Below, piece by piece: positions 9,003 to 15,927 of a DNA stretch of 48,533 nt. Under the pieces are notes generated by a model, which was not told the origin of the DNA, did not search any database, and was given only the letters and a program-made list of their open reading frames with translations. Numbering within the stretch: the stretch's first letter is position 1; each line of letters starts with the position of its first letter. This stretch comes from Opitutus sp. GAS368. GTDB lineage: Bacteria; Verrucomicrobiota; Verrucomicrobiia; Opitutales; Opitutaceae. The translations under genes and the position numbers were made by a program. The stretch is taken from the NCBI GenBank assembly GCA_945874455.1, contig CAMCHO010000009.1, positions 1 through 48,533 on the forward strand. Reading direction: 5' to 3'.

Positions 9003-9386
9003 TCAGCGCGTCCCCGCCACCGAATCATCAACGAAGCGGATCGGCAGCGACACTTTCGTCGCCACCGCCACACCGTTGTTCATCGCAGGCGTGAAACGCC
9101 ACTGTTTCACCGCATCCGTGACCGCCGCAGCCACCATGGAGTCCGGAGTGGACTTCACGATGAAACCGGCGGGTTTTCCCGTCACGTCCACGACGAACTC
9201 GAGTTGCACCGTGGTGCCGACATATTCCGGACCGACGCTGGGACGAACCACAGCGAGCGGAACCGGCACATCCGGACCCTTACGACACGTGTCGAGATAG
9301 GTCTGCTCTTCCGTCTTCGCCCATGCGGCGACGGAGCTGAGCGCGACCAGACTGAACAGGACGGCGAGTTTCTTGACTGCTTTCAT
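9003..9386 (-). CDS. secreted stand-alone TonB C-terminal domain protein
   Basis: A 127-aa protein with a signal peptide (MKAVKKLAVLFSLVALSSVAAWA) followed by one TonB C-terminal-like domain. The TonB_C pattern is visible in VQLEFVVDVTGKPAGFIVKST, in AVTDAVKQWRFTPAMNNG and in a final beta strand, KVSLPIRFV. It lacks the transmembrane helix plus proline-rich spacer of true TonB, so it is a periplasmic protein that cannot span to the inner membrane alone. The ATG at 9386 is chosen over the in-frame GTG at 9401 because that GTG lies in the sequence GTGGAG, a good ribosome binding site 9-10 nt before the ATG. Small proteins of this kind are common in Opitutaceae; the partner is unknown. Confidence 0.85.
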   Translation of the reverse strand: MKAVKKLAVLFSLVALSSVAAWAKTEEQTYLDTCRKGPDVPVPLAVVRPSVGPEYVGTTVQLEFVVDVTGKPAGFIVKSTPDSMVAAAVTDAVKQWRFTPAMNNGVAVATKVSLPIRFVDDSVAGTR

Positions 9387-9811
9387 GGTATTAAACTCCA
9401 CTGATAAGGCGGAGAGTTTGATTTCTGTAGCTTTACTATCGGGTTAAACACCTCCGCGCCCGCCACGCCTAAAGCACGGCAAGCACTCGGGTGGTTTCGG
9501 CCCGGCAACGCTTGCGCGCCGCCCGGCCAAATCGTGGGTTCTGGGGCACAGAAATCAGCGGTCGACGCGATCCTCACCGCCACGCAGCGCCGCAATGGCA
9601 GCATCCGCCCGCAAACGATCGGGTCAGACGAAATTCAAAGAACATTCAACGTTCTAAGAAAGCGAGGCGGAGGGAGCAGGGCCTATGCCAAGCCGTCAAC
9701 CGGGATACCGCCCCGTCACGCACACGTAACCTCCCAAAAATTGCGGAGGGATTTCCGGAAACCCAGCTTGCACGCACCGATGACATACTGTCCGTTACCG
9801 ACCTCAACTGC
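9387..9811. other. divergent intergenic region upstream of desaturase
   Basis: A 425-bp stretch between divergent genes with no protein-like frame. It must hold promoters for both the TonB-domain gene and the desaturase. The only clear structure is the dyad at 9639-9655, annotated separately. Confidence 0.5.
9639..9655. promoter_or_regulatory. 17-bp near-perfect dyad, candidate operator
   Basis: AGAACATT and AACGTTCT flank a central C: 8-bp arms with a single mismatch. It lies 156 bp before the desaturase ATG in an otherwise unstructured region. The size and symmetry suit a TetR- or LacI-type operator; the regulator is unknown. Confidence 0.35.
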
Positions 9812-11008
9812 ATGTCTGCATCCGCCAAAACCCAACCCGTGTCAGCTCTGCGTCGCATCGCGACCGCCCTCAGCCAGTGGATTGACTCAGATTACTGTCC
9901 AGACGGCGCCGAGAAGATGCGCGCCGAACCCGACAGAGTGGATTGGGTCCGCGTCATGCCTTTCGTCTTTCTGCACACGGGCTGCTTGGCCGCGTTCTGG
10001 GTCGGCGTCAGCCCGGTCGCGATCTGGACCGCCGTCGCACTCTACTTCATCCGGATGTTTTTCGTCACCGGCATCCACCACCGCTACTTCTCCCACAAAA
10101 CCTATAGCACGTCCCGATTTGGCCAATTTATCCTCGCCCTCTGCGCTGGCACCACCGTGCAACGCGGCTCGCTCTGGTGGGCCTACCACCACCGTCATCA
10201 CCATCTCCACTCCGACGAGGCCGACGACGCCCACTCTCCCCACGTCCACGGTTTCTGGTGGTCGCAGATCGGCTGGATTACCAGCCGCCGCAATTTCCCT
10301 ACGGATTACACCAAGATCAAGGACCTCGCGAAGTTCCCCGAGCTCGTTTGGCTGAACCGCTTCGACCTCGTCGTCCCCATCGCCTTCGCCCTCTCGCTCT
10401 TCGGCGCCGGCTGGCTGCTCGAGCTCTATGCCCCCTCGCTCGGCACGACCGGCGGCCAGATGCTGGTCTGGGGGTTTTTCATCAGCACGACCGTCCTTTT
10501 CCACGGCACCGGTTGTATTAACTCCATGGCCCATCTCATGGGCAAACGCCGCTTCAAGACCGACGATGATTCGCGCAACAGTGCCATTCTCGCCTTCATC
10601 ACGCTCGGCGAGGGCTGGCACAATAATCATCACCGCTTCCAAAGCTGCACCCGCAACGGGTTTTATTGGTGGGAGATTGATCCGACCTACTACGGCCTGA
10701 AGCTCTTGTCCTATACCGGCTTCATCTGGGGCCTGAAACCCGTGCCCCAATCCGTCCTCGACGAAGGCACCCGCGCAGAACACGCCTCCTCCATCGCCGC
10801 CGCCGAACGCGCCGCCTTGGTCCATCCCGAATTCTCCTCCCTCAAGAAAGTCGTCCCCGCCGCCGCCGCCTTCGCCGTCGCGACCGCCGCCGCCGCACAG
10901 GCCACCGTCCCGAAAAAAGCCGACGCGCCCGCCATCCATCGGGACATGACCGAGGAAACGCACAACATGACGAAAACCAATCCGCCCCCGGCCGCTCCGG
11001 GCGCGTAA
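9812..11008 (+). CDS. membrane fatty acid desaturase (acyl-CoA/lipid delta-9 type)
   Basis: Integral-membrane di-iron desaturase of 398 aa that inserts a cis double bond into acyl chains. The three histidine boxes are present: HRYFSH (residues 90-95), HHRHH (126-130) and HNNHH (270-274). Four hydrophobic segments are arranged in pairs around them. The tail beyond residue 330 is Ala-rich and charged, with no domain recognised. The ATG at 9812 is chosen because the frame upstream of it (back to 9491) has no family character. It ends in a strong terminator and precedes the lipid-modification genes, supplying the unsaturated acyl chains that CFA-type enzymes need. Oxygen-dependent chemistry implies aerobic growth. 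Confidence 0.93.
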   Translation: MSASAKTQPVSALRRIATALSQWIDSDYCPDGAEKMRAEPDRVDWVRVMPFVFLHTGCLAAFWVGVSPVAIWTAVALYFIRMFFVTGIHHRYFSHKTYSTSRFGQFILALCAGTTVQRGSLWWAYHHRHHHLHSDEADDAHSPHVHGFWWSQIGWITSRRNFPTDYTKIKDLAKFPELVWLNRFDLVVPIAFALSLFGAGWLLELYAPSLGTTGGQMLVWGFFISTTVLFHGTGCINSMAHLMGKRRFKTDDDSRNSAILAFITLGEGWHNNHHRFQSCTRNGFYWWEIDPTYYGLKLLSYTGFIWGLKPVPQSVLDEGTRAEHASSIAAAERAALVHPEFSSLKKVVPAAAAFAVATAAAAQATVPKKADAPAIHRDMTEETHNMTKTNPPPAAPGA

Positions 11009-11036
11009 GCTCCGGCTCGCTCCCCTTTCTCCAGCG

Positions 11037-11068
11037 GGCCGGTCCCACGACCGGCCTTTTTTATTTTT
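11037..11068 (+). terminator. strong intrinsic terminator after desaturase
   Basis: A perfect 8-bp GC-rich stem (11037-11044 with 11049-11056, arm GGCCGGTC) with loop CCAC is followed immediately by six T, one A and five T. It ends the desaturase transcript 29 bp after its stop, so the genes downstream need their own promoter. Confidence 0.88.
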
Positions 11069-11154
11069 CGAATCTAGGCTGTGGGTTCTGGATTGGAGGC
11101 GGTCTTTACGTCCGCCGACCTGCCTCCACCCGCGTCCACCGCACGTAGCACCCC

Positions 11155-11189
11155 TCCTTGGTCCTTGGTCAATTGTCCTTGGTCCTTCC
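11155..11189 (+). repeat. array of five phased heptamers upstream of the FAD gene
   Basis: Five 7-bp units in exact phase: TCCTTGG at 11155, 11162 and 11176, TCAATTG at 11169 and TCCTTCC at 11183. The array ends 8 bp before the ATG of the FAD protein, over the expected ribosome binding site. The central unit contains the palindrome CAATTG. Confidence 0.75.
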
Positions 11190-11197
11190 TTCCACCC

Positions 11198-12532
11198 ATG
11201 CCCTCTCTCGCCATTATCGGCACCGGTATCGCCGGGCTCGGCTGCGCTCATTTTCTCCACCGTCACTTCGATCTGACCCTGTTCGAACAAAACGACTACG
11301 CCGGCGGCCACACCAATACCGTCACCACCCCCGAGCCCGGCACCGGCCGCCCCGTGCCCATCGACACCGGTTTTATGGTCTTCAACCAGGTGACCTACCC
11401 GCACCTCACCCGCCTCTTCACCCAGCTCGCCGTCCCGATCAAAAAAACCGACATGTCGTTCAGCGTGCGTCACGCCGATACGGGGCTCGAATTCGCCGGC
11501 TCCTCCCTCAACCACCTTTTCGCCCAGCGCCGCAATCTCTTCCGCCCGCGTTTCTATCGGATGCTGGCAGCGATCAACCGCTTCAACCGCGAAGCCGTCG
11601 CCGCCCTCAACGATCCTGCCACTCAAAACGAAACCCTGGGCGACTACGTACGCCGCCGCGGTTACGGCGAAGATTTTTTTAATCTCTACCTCGTGCCCAT
11701 GAGCTCCGCCGTCTGGAGCACCCCGCCCGAGCAAATGCTCGCCTTTCCCGCCACCTCGCTTCTGCGCTTCTTTCATAATCACGGCTTTCTCGGCCTCTCC
11801 ACTCAACACCAGTGGTGGACCGTCGACGGCGGCGCCAAAACCTACGTCGAAAAAATCACCGTCCCTTTCCGCGACCGCTTGCACCTCCGCCAAGCCGCCA
11901 CCCGGATCATCCGCACCCCTCGCAGCGTCACCGTGATGACCGCCATCGGCGAGGCCCACGCCTTCGACCACGTCATCCTCGCCTGCCACGGCGACGAAGC
12001 CCTGCGCCTCCTCGTCAACCCCACCCGCGACGAGGCGCGCCTCCTCCGCGAGTTCAAATTCCAGGCAAATATCGCGACCCTCCACACCGATGCTTCCGTG
12101 ATGCCCCGCACCAAGCTCGCCTGGTCCGCCTGGAACTACGAAATCGCCCGCGACAGTGGTTCGGACGGTTCGAGTGGCACGGGCTTTCCAGCCCGTGATG
12201 GTTCGCTCGTCCCCGTCTCCACCGCCACCCACTACTGGATGAACAAACTCCAGGGCGTCTCTGACCGCGAAAACTATTTCGTCACGATTAACCGCCCCGA
12301 GTCGATCGCCCCTGACCGTGTGCTCCGCCGGATCCACTACGAGCACCCGCTCTTCAGCCTCGGTGCCGTCCGCGCCCAAGCTGACATCCCCGCCCTCAAC
12401 CTGGCCGCTCGCACCACGACCCACACGTATTTCGCCGGTGCCTGGCAACGCTACGGCTTCCACGAAGACGGCCTCCTCAGCGCCGTCCGCCTCAGCGAAC
12501 AGCTCCTCGGCCGCGACCCGTGGAGCGGCTAG
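11198..12532 (+). CDS. FAD-dependent amine-oxidase-like protein of the CFA/DUF1365 lipid cluster
   Basis: A flavin amine-oxidase-fold protein of 444 aa. The dinucleotide-binding motif IGTGIAGLGCAHFL is at residues 6-19, followed by the acidic strand end FEQNDYAGGHTNT. FMVFNQVTYPHL and the C-terminal FAD contact TYFAGAWQRYGFHEDGLLSA are characteristic of the subgroup that sits beside DUF1365 and CFA-type methyltransferases; in plant cyclopropane synthases the same domain is fused to the methyltransferase. It probably oxidises or reduces modified acyl chains. Around residues 323-343 a Gly/Ser/Pro stretch (DGSSGTGFPARDG) is encoded by an inserted hairpin element (12178-12197) that keeps the frame. 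A phased heptamer array covers the leader. Confidence 0.9.
   Translation: MPSLAIIGTGIAGLGCAHFLHRHFDLTLFEQNDYAGGHTNTVTTPEPGTGRPVPIDTGFMVFNQVTYPHLTRLFTQLAVPIKKTDMSFSVRHADTGLEFAGSSLNHLFAQRRNLFRPRFYRMLAAINRFNREAVAALNDPATQNETLGDYVRRRGYGEDFFNLYLVPMSSAVWSTPPEQMLAFPATSLLRFFHNHGFLGLSTQHQWWTVDGGAKTYVEKITVPFRDRLHLRQAATRIIRTPRSVTVMTAIGEAHAFDHVILACHGDEALRLLVNPTRDEARLLREFKFQANIATLHTDASVMPRTKLAWSAWNYEIARDSGSDGSSGTGFPARDGSLVPVSTATHYWMNKLQGVSDRENYFVTINRPESIAPDRVLRRIHYEHPLFSLGAVRAQADIPALNLAARTTTHTYFAGAWQRYGFHEDGLLSAVRLSEQLLGRDPWSG
12178..12197 (+). repeat. REP-like hairpin inserted in frame inside the FAD gene
   Basis: An 8-bp perfect stem (CACGGGCT with AGCCCGTG) and loop TTCC, inside the coding sequence. 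The encoded peptide GTGFPARDG has no counterpart in the fold of the family, which suggests insertion. The architecture matches the hairpins at 19651, 19699 and 43767. Confidence 0.7.
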
Positions 12533-12584
12533 CGGGGCCCTCGCGAGCCCCTTTCGTCAAAAGGCATCCGATCTCCCTTTCTGT

Positions 12585-12634
12585 TCGTAGCCGACGCATC
12601 CGTGCTCGCTTCTTGGTCGTAGCAGAGGCATCTG
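12585..12634 (+). repeat. direct repeat pair with REP-like half sites
   Basis: Two 18-bp copies, starting at 12585 and 12617, share 15 of 18 positions (pattern TCGTAGCNGANGCATCNG). They lie in the 118-bp gap between the FAD gene and the DUF1365 gene. Confidence 0.5.
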
Positions 12635-12650
12635 CATGACCTGCGGCCGA

Positions 12651-13610
12651 ATGAATTCCTGTCTCTACGAATGCTCTGTCATGCACGCGCGTTTTTCGCC
12701 GCGTCCGCATCGCTTTCTCTACCAAATTTTCCTGTTCGCCATCGATCTTGACGAACTCCCCCTGCTCCACCGCAACCTGGCGCTGTTCTCGTTCGGCCGT
12801 CGCAACCTCTACTCCTTCCGCGACAGGGACTACCTTCCCACCGGCGAAGCCCTCCACCACCCCCCGCTCCCACCCGCGACGTCTGCGGCTCCGCCCCCTC
12901 AGCGAACATCCGAAACCGGAAATCTAAAATCCCGCGTTCTCGCCCACCTCGCCGCTTCGTCGCCCACGCTCGACCTCACGGGCGCCCGCGTGGTTCTCGT
13001 CACCCTCCCGCGCGTCTTCGGTTATCTCTTTAACCCCGTTTCGTTTTATTTCTGCTACGACCGCACCGGCACCCCCGTCGCCGCGTTGTCCGAAGTGACG
13101 AATACCTTCAAGGAGATGAAGCCCTACGTCCTTGGTCCCGCCACCCGCACCAACGCCACCCCTTCACCTTCCCACTTTCATCCTTCCACTGGCGAAGGTC
13201 GCACCGGAGGCGCGACCTTCGCCCTCCGCACCCCCAAACACTTCTACGTCTCCCCGTTTTCAGACGTCGATGTCGCTTTCGACTTTACCCTGCGCACGCC
13301 GGGTAAAAACCTCTCGATCCAAATCGACGACTACGTGGGTACCGAACGCACCCTCACCAGCACCCTCGCCGGCCCCCGCAGAGCGCTCACGGGCGCGCGC
13401 TTGGCGTGGTTTACGCTGAAGTACCCCGCACTGACCCTCCGCATCATCGCCCTCATCCACCTCCACGCAGCCCTCCTCTGGTGCAAACGCGTCCCGTGGT
13501 TTGCCAAATCCGCCCGTTCCGCCGACCAACGCGCCCTTTACCGCCCCCACTCCTCCATCGCCCGATCCGCCACCACCCTTTCATCCGCCCACCCGTCCGA
13601 AGCCCTATGA
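12651..13610 (+). CDS. DUF1365 family protein
   Basis: A 319-aa member of DUF1365, a family almost always encoded between an FAD amine-oxidase-like gene and a CFA-type methyltransferase gene. Landmarks are CSVMHARFSPRPHRFLYQIF at the start, LFSFGRRNLYSFRDRDYLP, the GYLFNPVSFYFCYD core, EVTNTFKEMKPYV and KHFYVSPF. The ATG at 12651 is chosen because homology begins at once; an in-frame ATG at 12636 is also open. Its stop overlaps the methyltransferase start as ATGA, so translation is coupled. Two low-complexity insertions interrupt the family pattern: a Pro-rich one near residues 65-85 and one near 167-187 encoded by a 9-bp-stem hairpin. The biochemical role is not established. Confidence 0.88.
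   Translation: MNSCLYECSVMHARFSPRPHRFLYQIFLFAIDLDELPLLHRNLALFSFGRRNLYSFRDRDYLPTGEALHHPPLPPATSAAPPPQRTSETGNLKSRVLAHLAASSPTLDLTGARVVLVTLPRVFGYLFNPVSFYFCYDRTGTPVAALSEVTNTFKEMKPYVLGPATRTNATPSPSHFHPSTGEGRTGGATFALRTPKHFYVSPFSDVDVAFDFTLRTPGKNLSIQIDDYVGTERTLTSTLAGPRRALTGARLAWFTLKYPALTLRIIALIHLHAALLWCKRVPWFAKSARSADQRALYRPHSSIARSATTLSSAHPSEAL
13194..13220 (+). repeat. hairpin inside the DUF1365 gene
   Basis: A perfect 9-bp inverted repeat, GAAGGTCGC with GCGACCTTC, and a 9-nt loop inside the coding region. It encodes part of a Gly/Thr-rich insertion (EGRTGGATF) that the family does not need. It may be an in-frame element insertion like that at 12178. Confidence 0.5.
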
Positions 13611-14926
13611 GTTCCGAGCCGCCCAACCCGTCCTCCGCCAGCGCCACCGACGATTTCGCCGACCGCGCCAAACCCAGTTTCTACCGCACGGCCGTCCTGC
13701 GCTCCTTCGCCGCGATGACGCGCGGTCACCTCCGCATCGAGCTACCCGACGGCACCTCGCACGAGATCGGCAGCCACGCCGCCGCCGTCCAGCTCACGCT
13801 GCCACTCGCCCTCCCTGCCTTCGCCCTCATTCGCGTAAAGCGGGACGCCTTCTTCAAGAAATGTCTCTTCGCCGGCGACATCGGCTTCGCCGAGTCCTAC
13901 ATCGACGGCGACTGGGAGACACCTCACCTCGCCGCCGTCATCGCCTGGTTTCTCCTCAACGTCGAAGATGCGCCCACGCTTTCCGGCTCGGCGAAAAAAC
14001 ACGCCCAGTCGTTTGCCCTCAACCTCCTGCGCCACACCAACCGCCTCGGCCATCTCCTGCGCCCCAACTCCCGCGAAATCGCCCGCCGCAACATCTCCGA
14101 GCACTACGATCTCTCCAACGATTTCTTCGCGCTCTTTCTCGACCCGTCGATGATGTATTCCTCCGCGAAGTGGCCGGCCGCCCACCCTCACTTCACCCTC
14201 GAGGAAGCCCAGCGCGAGAAAAACGACGCCCTCTGCCGCTCCCTCCGCCTCGCCCCCTCCGATCACGTCCTCGAGATCGGCACCGGCTGGGGCGGCTGGT
14301 CTCTCCACGCCGCCCAAACCTACGGCTGCCGCGTCACCACCGTCACGATTTCCCAACAACAATACGACCTCGCCCGCTCGCGCATTGCCGCCGCCGGCCT
14401 CACCGACCGCGTCGAGGTCCAACTCCGCGATTACCGCGATCTCACGGGCACCTACGATAAAATTGTCTCCATCGAAATGATGGAGGCCATCGGGCACCGC
14501 TACCTCCCTGACTTCACCGCCGTCCTGAACCGCGTCCTCAAACCCGACGGTCTCCTCGCCCTCCAGTTCATCACGTGTCCAGATTCGCGTTACGATGCGT
14601 TTCGCACCGGCATCGACTTCATCCAAAAGCACATCTTCCCCGGCTCGCTCCTGCTCTCGCTCAATCGCGTCAACGACCTCCTCTCCCGTTCGGGCGGCTT
14701 CACGTTGCACCATATCGACGATCTCGGCCACGACTACGCGCGCACCCTCCGCTTGTGGCATGAGAATTTCCGCCACCGCACTGAGCAGATCCTCGCCCTC
14801 GGCTTCGACGACCGTTTCATGCGCAAGTGGAGTTACTACCTCGCCTACTGCGAATCCGCCTTCGCCATGCGCAACATCTCCGTCGTCCAAACCCTCCACA
14901 CCCGCGCGAACAACCTCAGCCTCTAG
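13607..14926 (+). CDS. cyclopropane-fatty-acid-synthase-like SAM methyltransferase
   Basis: A 439-aa SAM-dependent methyltransferase that should act on the double bond of membrane acyl chains. HYDLSNDFF (166-174) and the SAM site VLEIGTGWGGW (221-231) are intact, followed by VTISQQQYDLA, IEMMEAIG with the catalytic-type glutamate near 290, IQKHIFPG and the C-terminal DYARTLRLW. Two residues differ from E. coli CFA synthase. The YSCA motif reads YSSA (184-187), replacing the active-site cysteine by serine. The HTI motif reads QFI (320-322), as in plant cyclopropane synthases. The product may therefore be a methyl- or methylene-branched chain rather than a cyclopropane; this is inference. The gene overlaps DUF1365 by 4 bp. 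Confidence 0.9.
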   Translation: MSSEPPNPSSASATDDFADRAKPSFYRTAVLRSFAAMTRGHLRIELPDGTSHEIGSHAAAVQLTLPLALPAFALIRVKRDAFFKKCLFAGDIGFAESYIDGDWETPHLAAVIAWFLLNVEDAPTLSGSAKKHAQSFALNLLRHTNRLGHLLRPNSREIARRNISEHYDLSNDFFALFLDPSMMYSSAKWPAAHPHFTLEEAQREKNDALCRSLRLAPSDHVLEIGTGWGGWSLHAAQTYGCRVTTVTISQQQYDLARSRIAAAGLTDRVEVQLRDYRDLTGTYDKIVSIEMMEAIGHRYLPDFTAVLNRVLKPDGLLALQFITCPDSRYDAFRTGIDFIQKHIFPGSLLLSLNRVNDLLSRSGGFTLHHIDDLGHDYARTLRLWHENFRHRTEQILALGFDDRFMRKWSYYLAYCESAFAMRNISVVQTLHTRANNLSL

Positions 14927-14982
14927 GGCCGCCGCTCGGCGGCGCGCCGCGCCCACCACCTGCTCAGGCCGTCTCTTGCTCT

Positions 14983-15046
14983 GTCCTCTTTATCTTCCTC
15001 TTTCGCCCGTCCTTCCCCGCACCGGAGAAAGATTAAGACAAAGAGG
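14983..15046. repeat. inverted pair of phased hexamer arrays
   Basis: The left arm (14983-15003) and right arm (15026-15046) pair at 18 of 21 positions with a 22-nt loop. Each arm is made of phased hexamers of pattern TNNTCT (right arm read on the minus strand). The element fills the gap between the methyltransferase and DUF1295 genes and could fold into a long imperfect hairpin. Confidence 0.7.
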
Positions 15047-15072
15047 AAAGAAAACGCTTCACACCGTCGTCC

Positions 15073-15876
15073 ATGTCCGCCGCCACCCTTCTCCTGCTCG
15101 CCCTCGCCGGGCTCTGCGCCAGCTTCGCTCTGCTCTATCTCGTCGCCCGTCGCCTGGATAACTACGGCCTCGTCGACATCGCTTGGTCCTACGCGTTCGG
15201 CGCCCTCGCCGCTTTCTACGCCCTCGGCGGTCCAGGCTGGCCCGTGCGCCGCGCCCTGCTCGCCGCCCTCGCCGTCGTCTGGAGTCTCCGCCTCGGTACG
15301 CACCTCGCCATCCGCGTCATCGGCCACCATCCCACCGAAGACGGGCGCTACGTCCAACTCCGCAAAAACTGGGCATCCAACTTCGTCTCGAAAATGTTTT
15401 GGTTTTTTCAAATGCAGGCCGCGTCCGTCGTCCTCCTCGCCGTCGCCTTTCTCCTCCCCTCGCTCAATCCCTCCCCGGTGCTCCATCCGCTCGAATACGC
15501 CGGCGCCGCCCTCTGGCTGCTCGCCCTCTGCGGCGAAGCCCTCGCCGACGCCCAGCTCGCCGCCTTCAAGAAAAACCCCGCAAACAAAGGCCAGGTCTGC
15601 GCCGTCGGCCTCTGGCGCTACAGCCGCCACCCAAACTATTTCTTCGAATGGCTTATCTGGGTCGCCTTCTTCGTCTTCACCCTCGCCTCGCCTTGGGGCT
15701 GGCTCGCGATCGTCGGGCCCGCCAGCATCCTTTACCTGCTCCTGCGCGTTACCGGCATCCCCATGACGGAAGAGCAAAGCCTCCGCTCCCGCGGCGACGC
15801 CTACCGTCGCTACCAAAAAACCACGAGCGCCTTCCTCCCGTGGTTTCCGAAGAAACTCCCGCCCTCTCAAAATTAA
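15073..15876 (+). CDS. DUF1295 family membrane protein (steroid 5-alpha-reductase C-terminal-like)
   Basis: A 267-aa polytopic membrane protein. The C-terminal half carries the steroid 5-alpha-reductase/ICMT-like signature: GLWRYSRHPNYFFEWLIW, TGIPMTEEQSLRSRG and YRRYQKTTSAFLPW. The N-terminal half has NYGLVDIAWSYAFG and about four hydrophobic segments. The family reduces activated double bonds with NADPH or methylates membrane substrates; in CFA-type clusters its role is not defined, but reduction of an unsaturated or methylene intermediate in lipid is a reasonable guess. It lies between two methyltransferase genes, with repeat elements in both flanking gaps, on the same strand as the rest of the cluster. 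Confidence 0.9.
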   Translation: MSAATLLLLALAGLCASFALLYLVARRLDNYGLVDIAWSYAFGALAAFYALGGPGWPVRRALLAALAVVWSLRLGTHLAIRVIGHHPTEDGRYVQLRKNWASNFVSKMFWFFQMQAASVVLLAVAFLLPSLNPSPVLHPLEYAGAALWLLALCGEALADAQLAAFKKNPANKGQVCAVGLWRYSRHPNYFFEWLIWVAFFVFTLASPWGWLAIVGPASILYLLLRVTGIPMTEEQSLRSRGDAYRRYQKTTSAFLPWFPKKLPPSQN

Positions 15877-15927
15877 TCGTTCTCGTTCTCTTAATCTTGC
15901 TCGTGCTCTCGCCGCTCGGAGAACGAT
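15874..15927 (+). repeat. phased hexamer array with terminal inverted repeat
   Basis: Six hexamers in exact phase from 15874 to 15909 follow TNNTCK (TAATCG, TTCTCG, TTCTCT, TAATCT, TGCTCG, TGCTCT). A 9-bp inverted repeat ATCGTTCTC/GAGAACGAT (15876-15884 and 15919-15927) closes the element and covers the ATG at 15926 of the next gene. Confidence 0.75.

Noticed and set aside
9887-12463. 858-codon minus-strand open frame
   Set aside because: It is antisense to the desaturase and FAD genes, both firmly identified. Its Gly/Glu/Val-rich translation has no family pattern.
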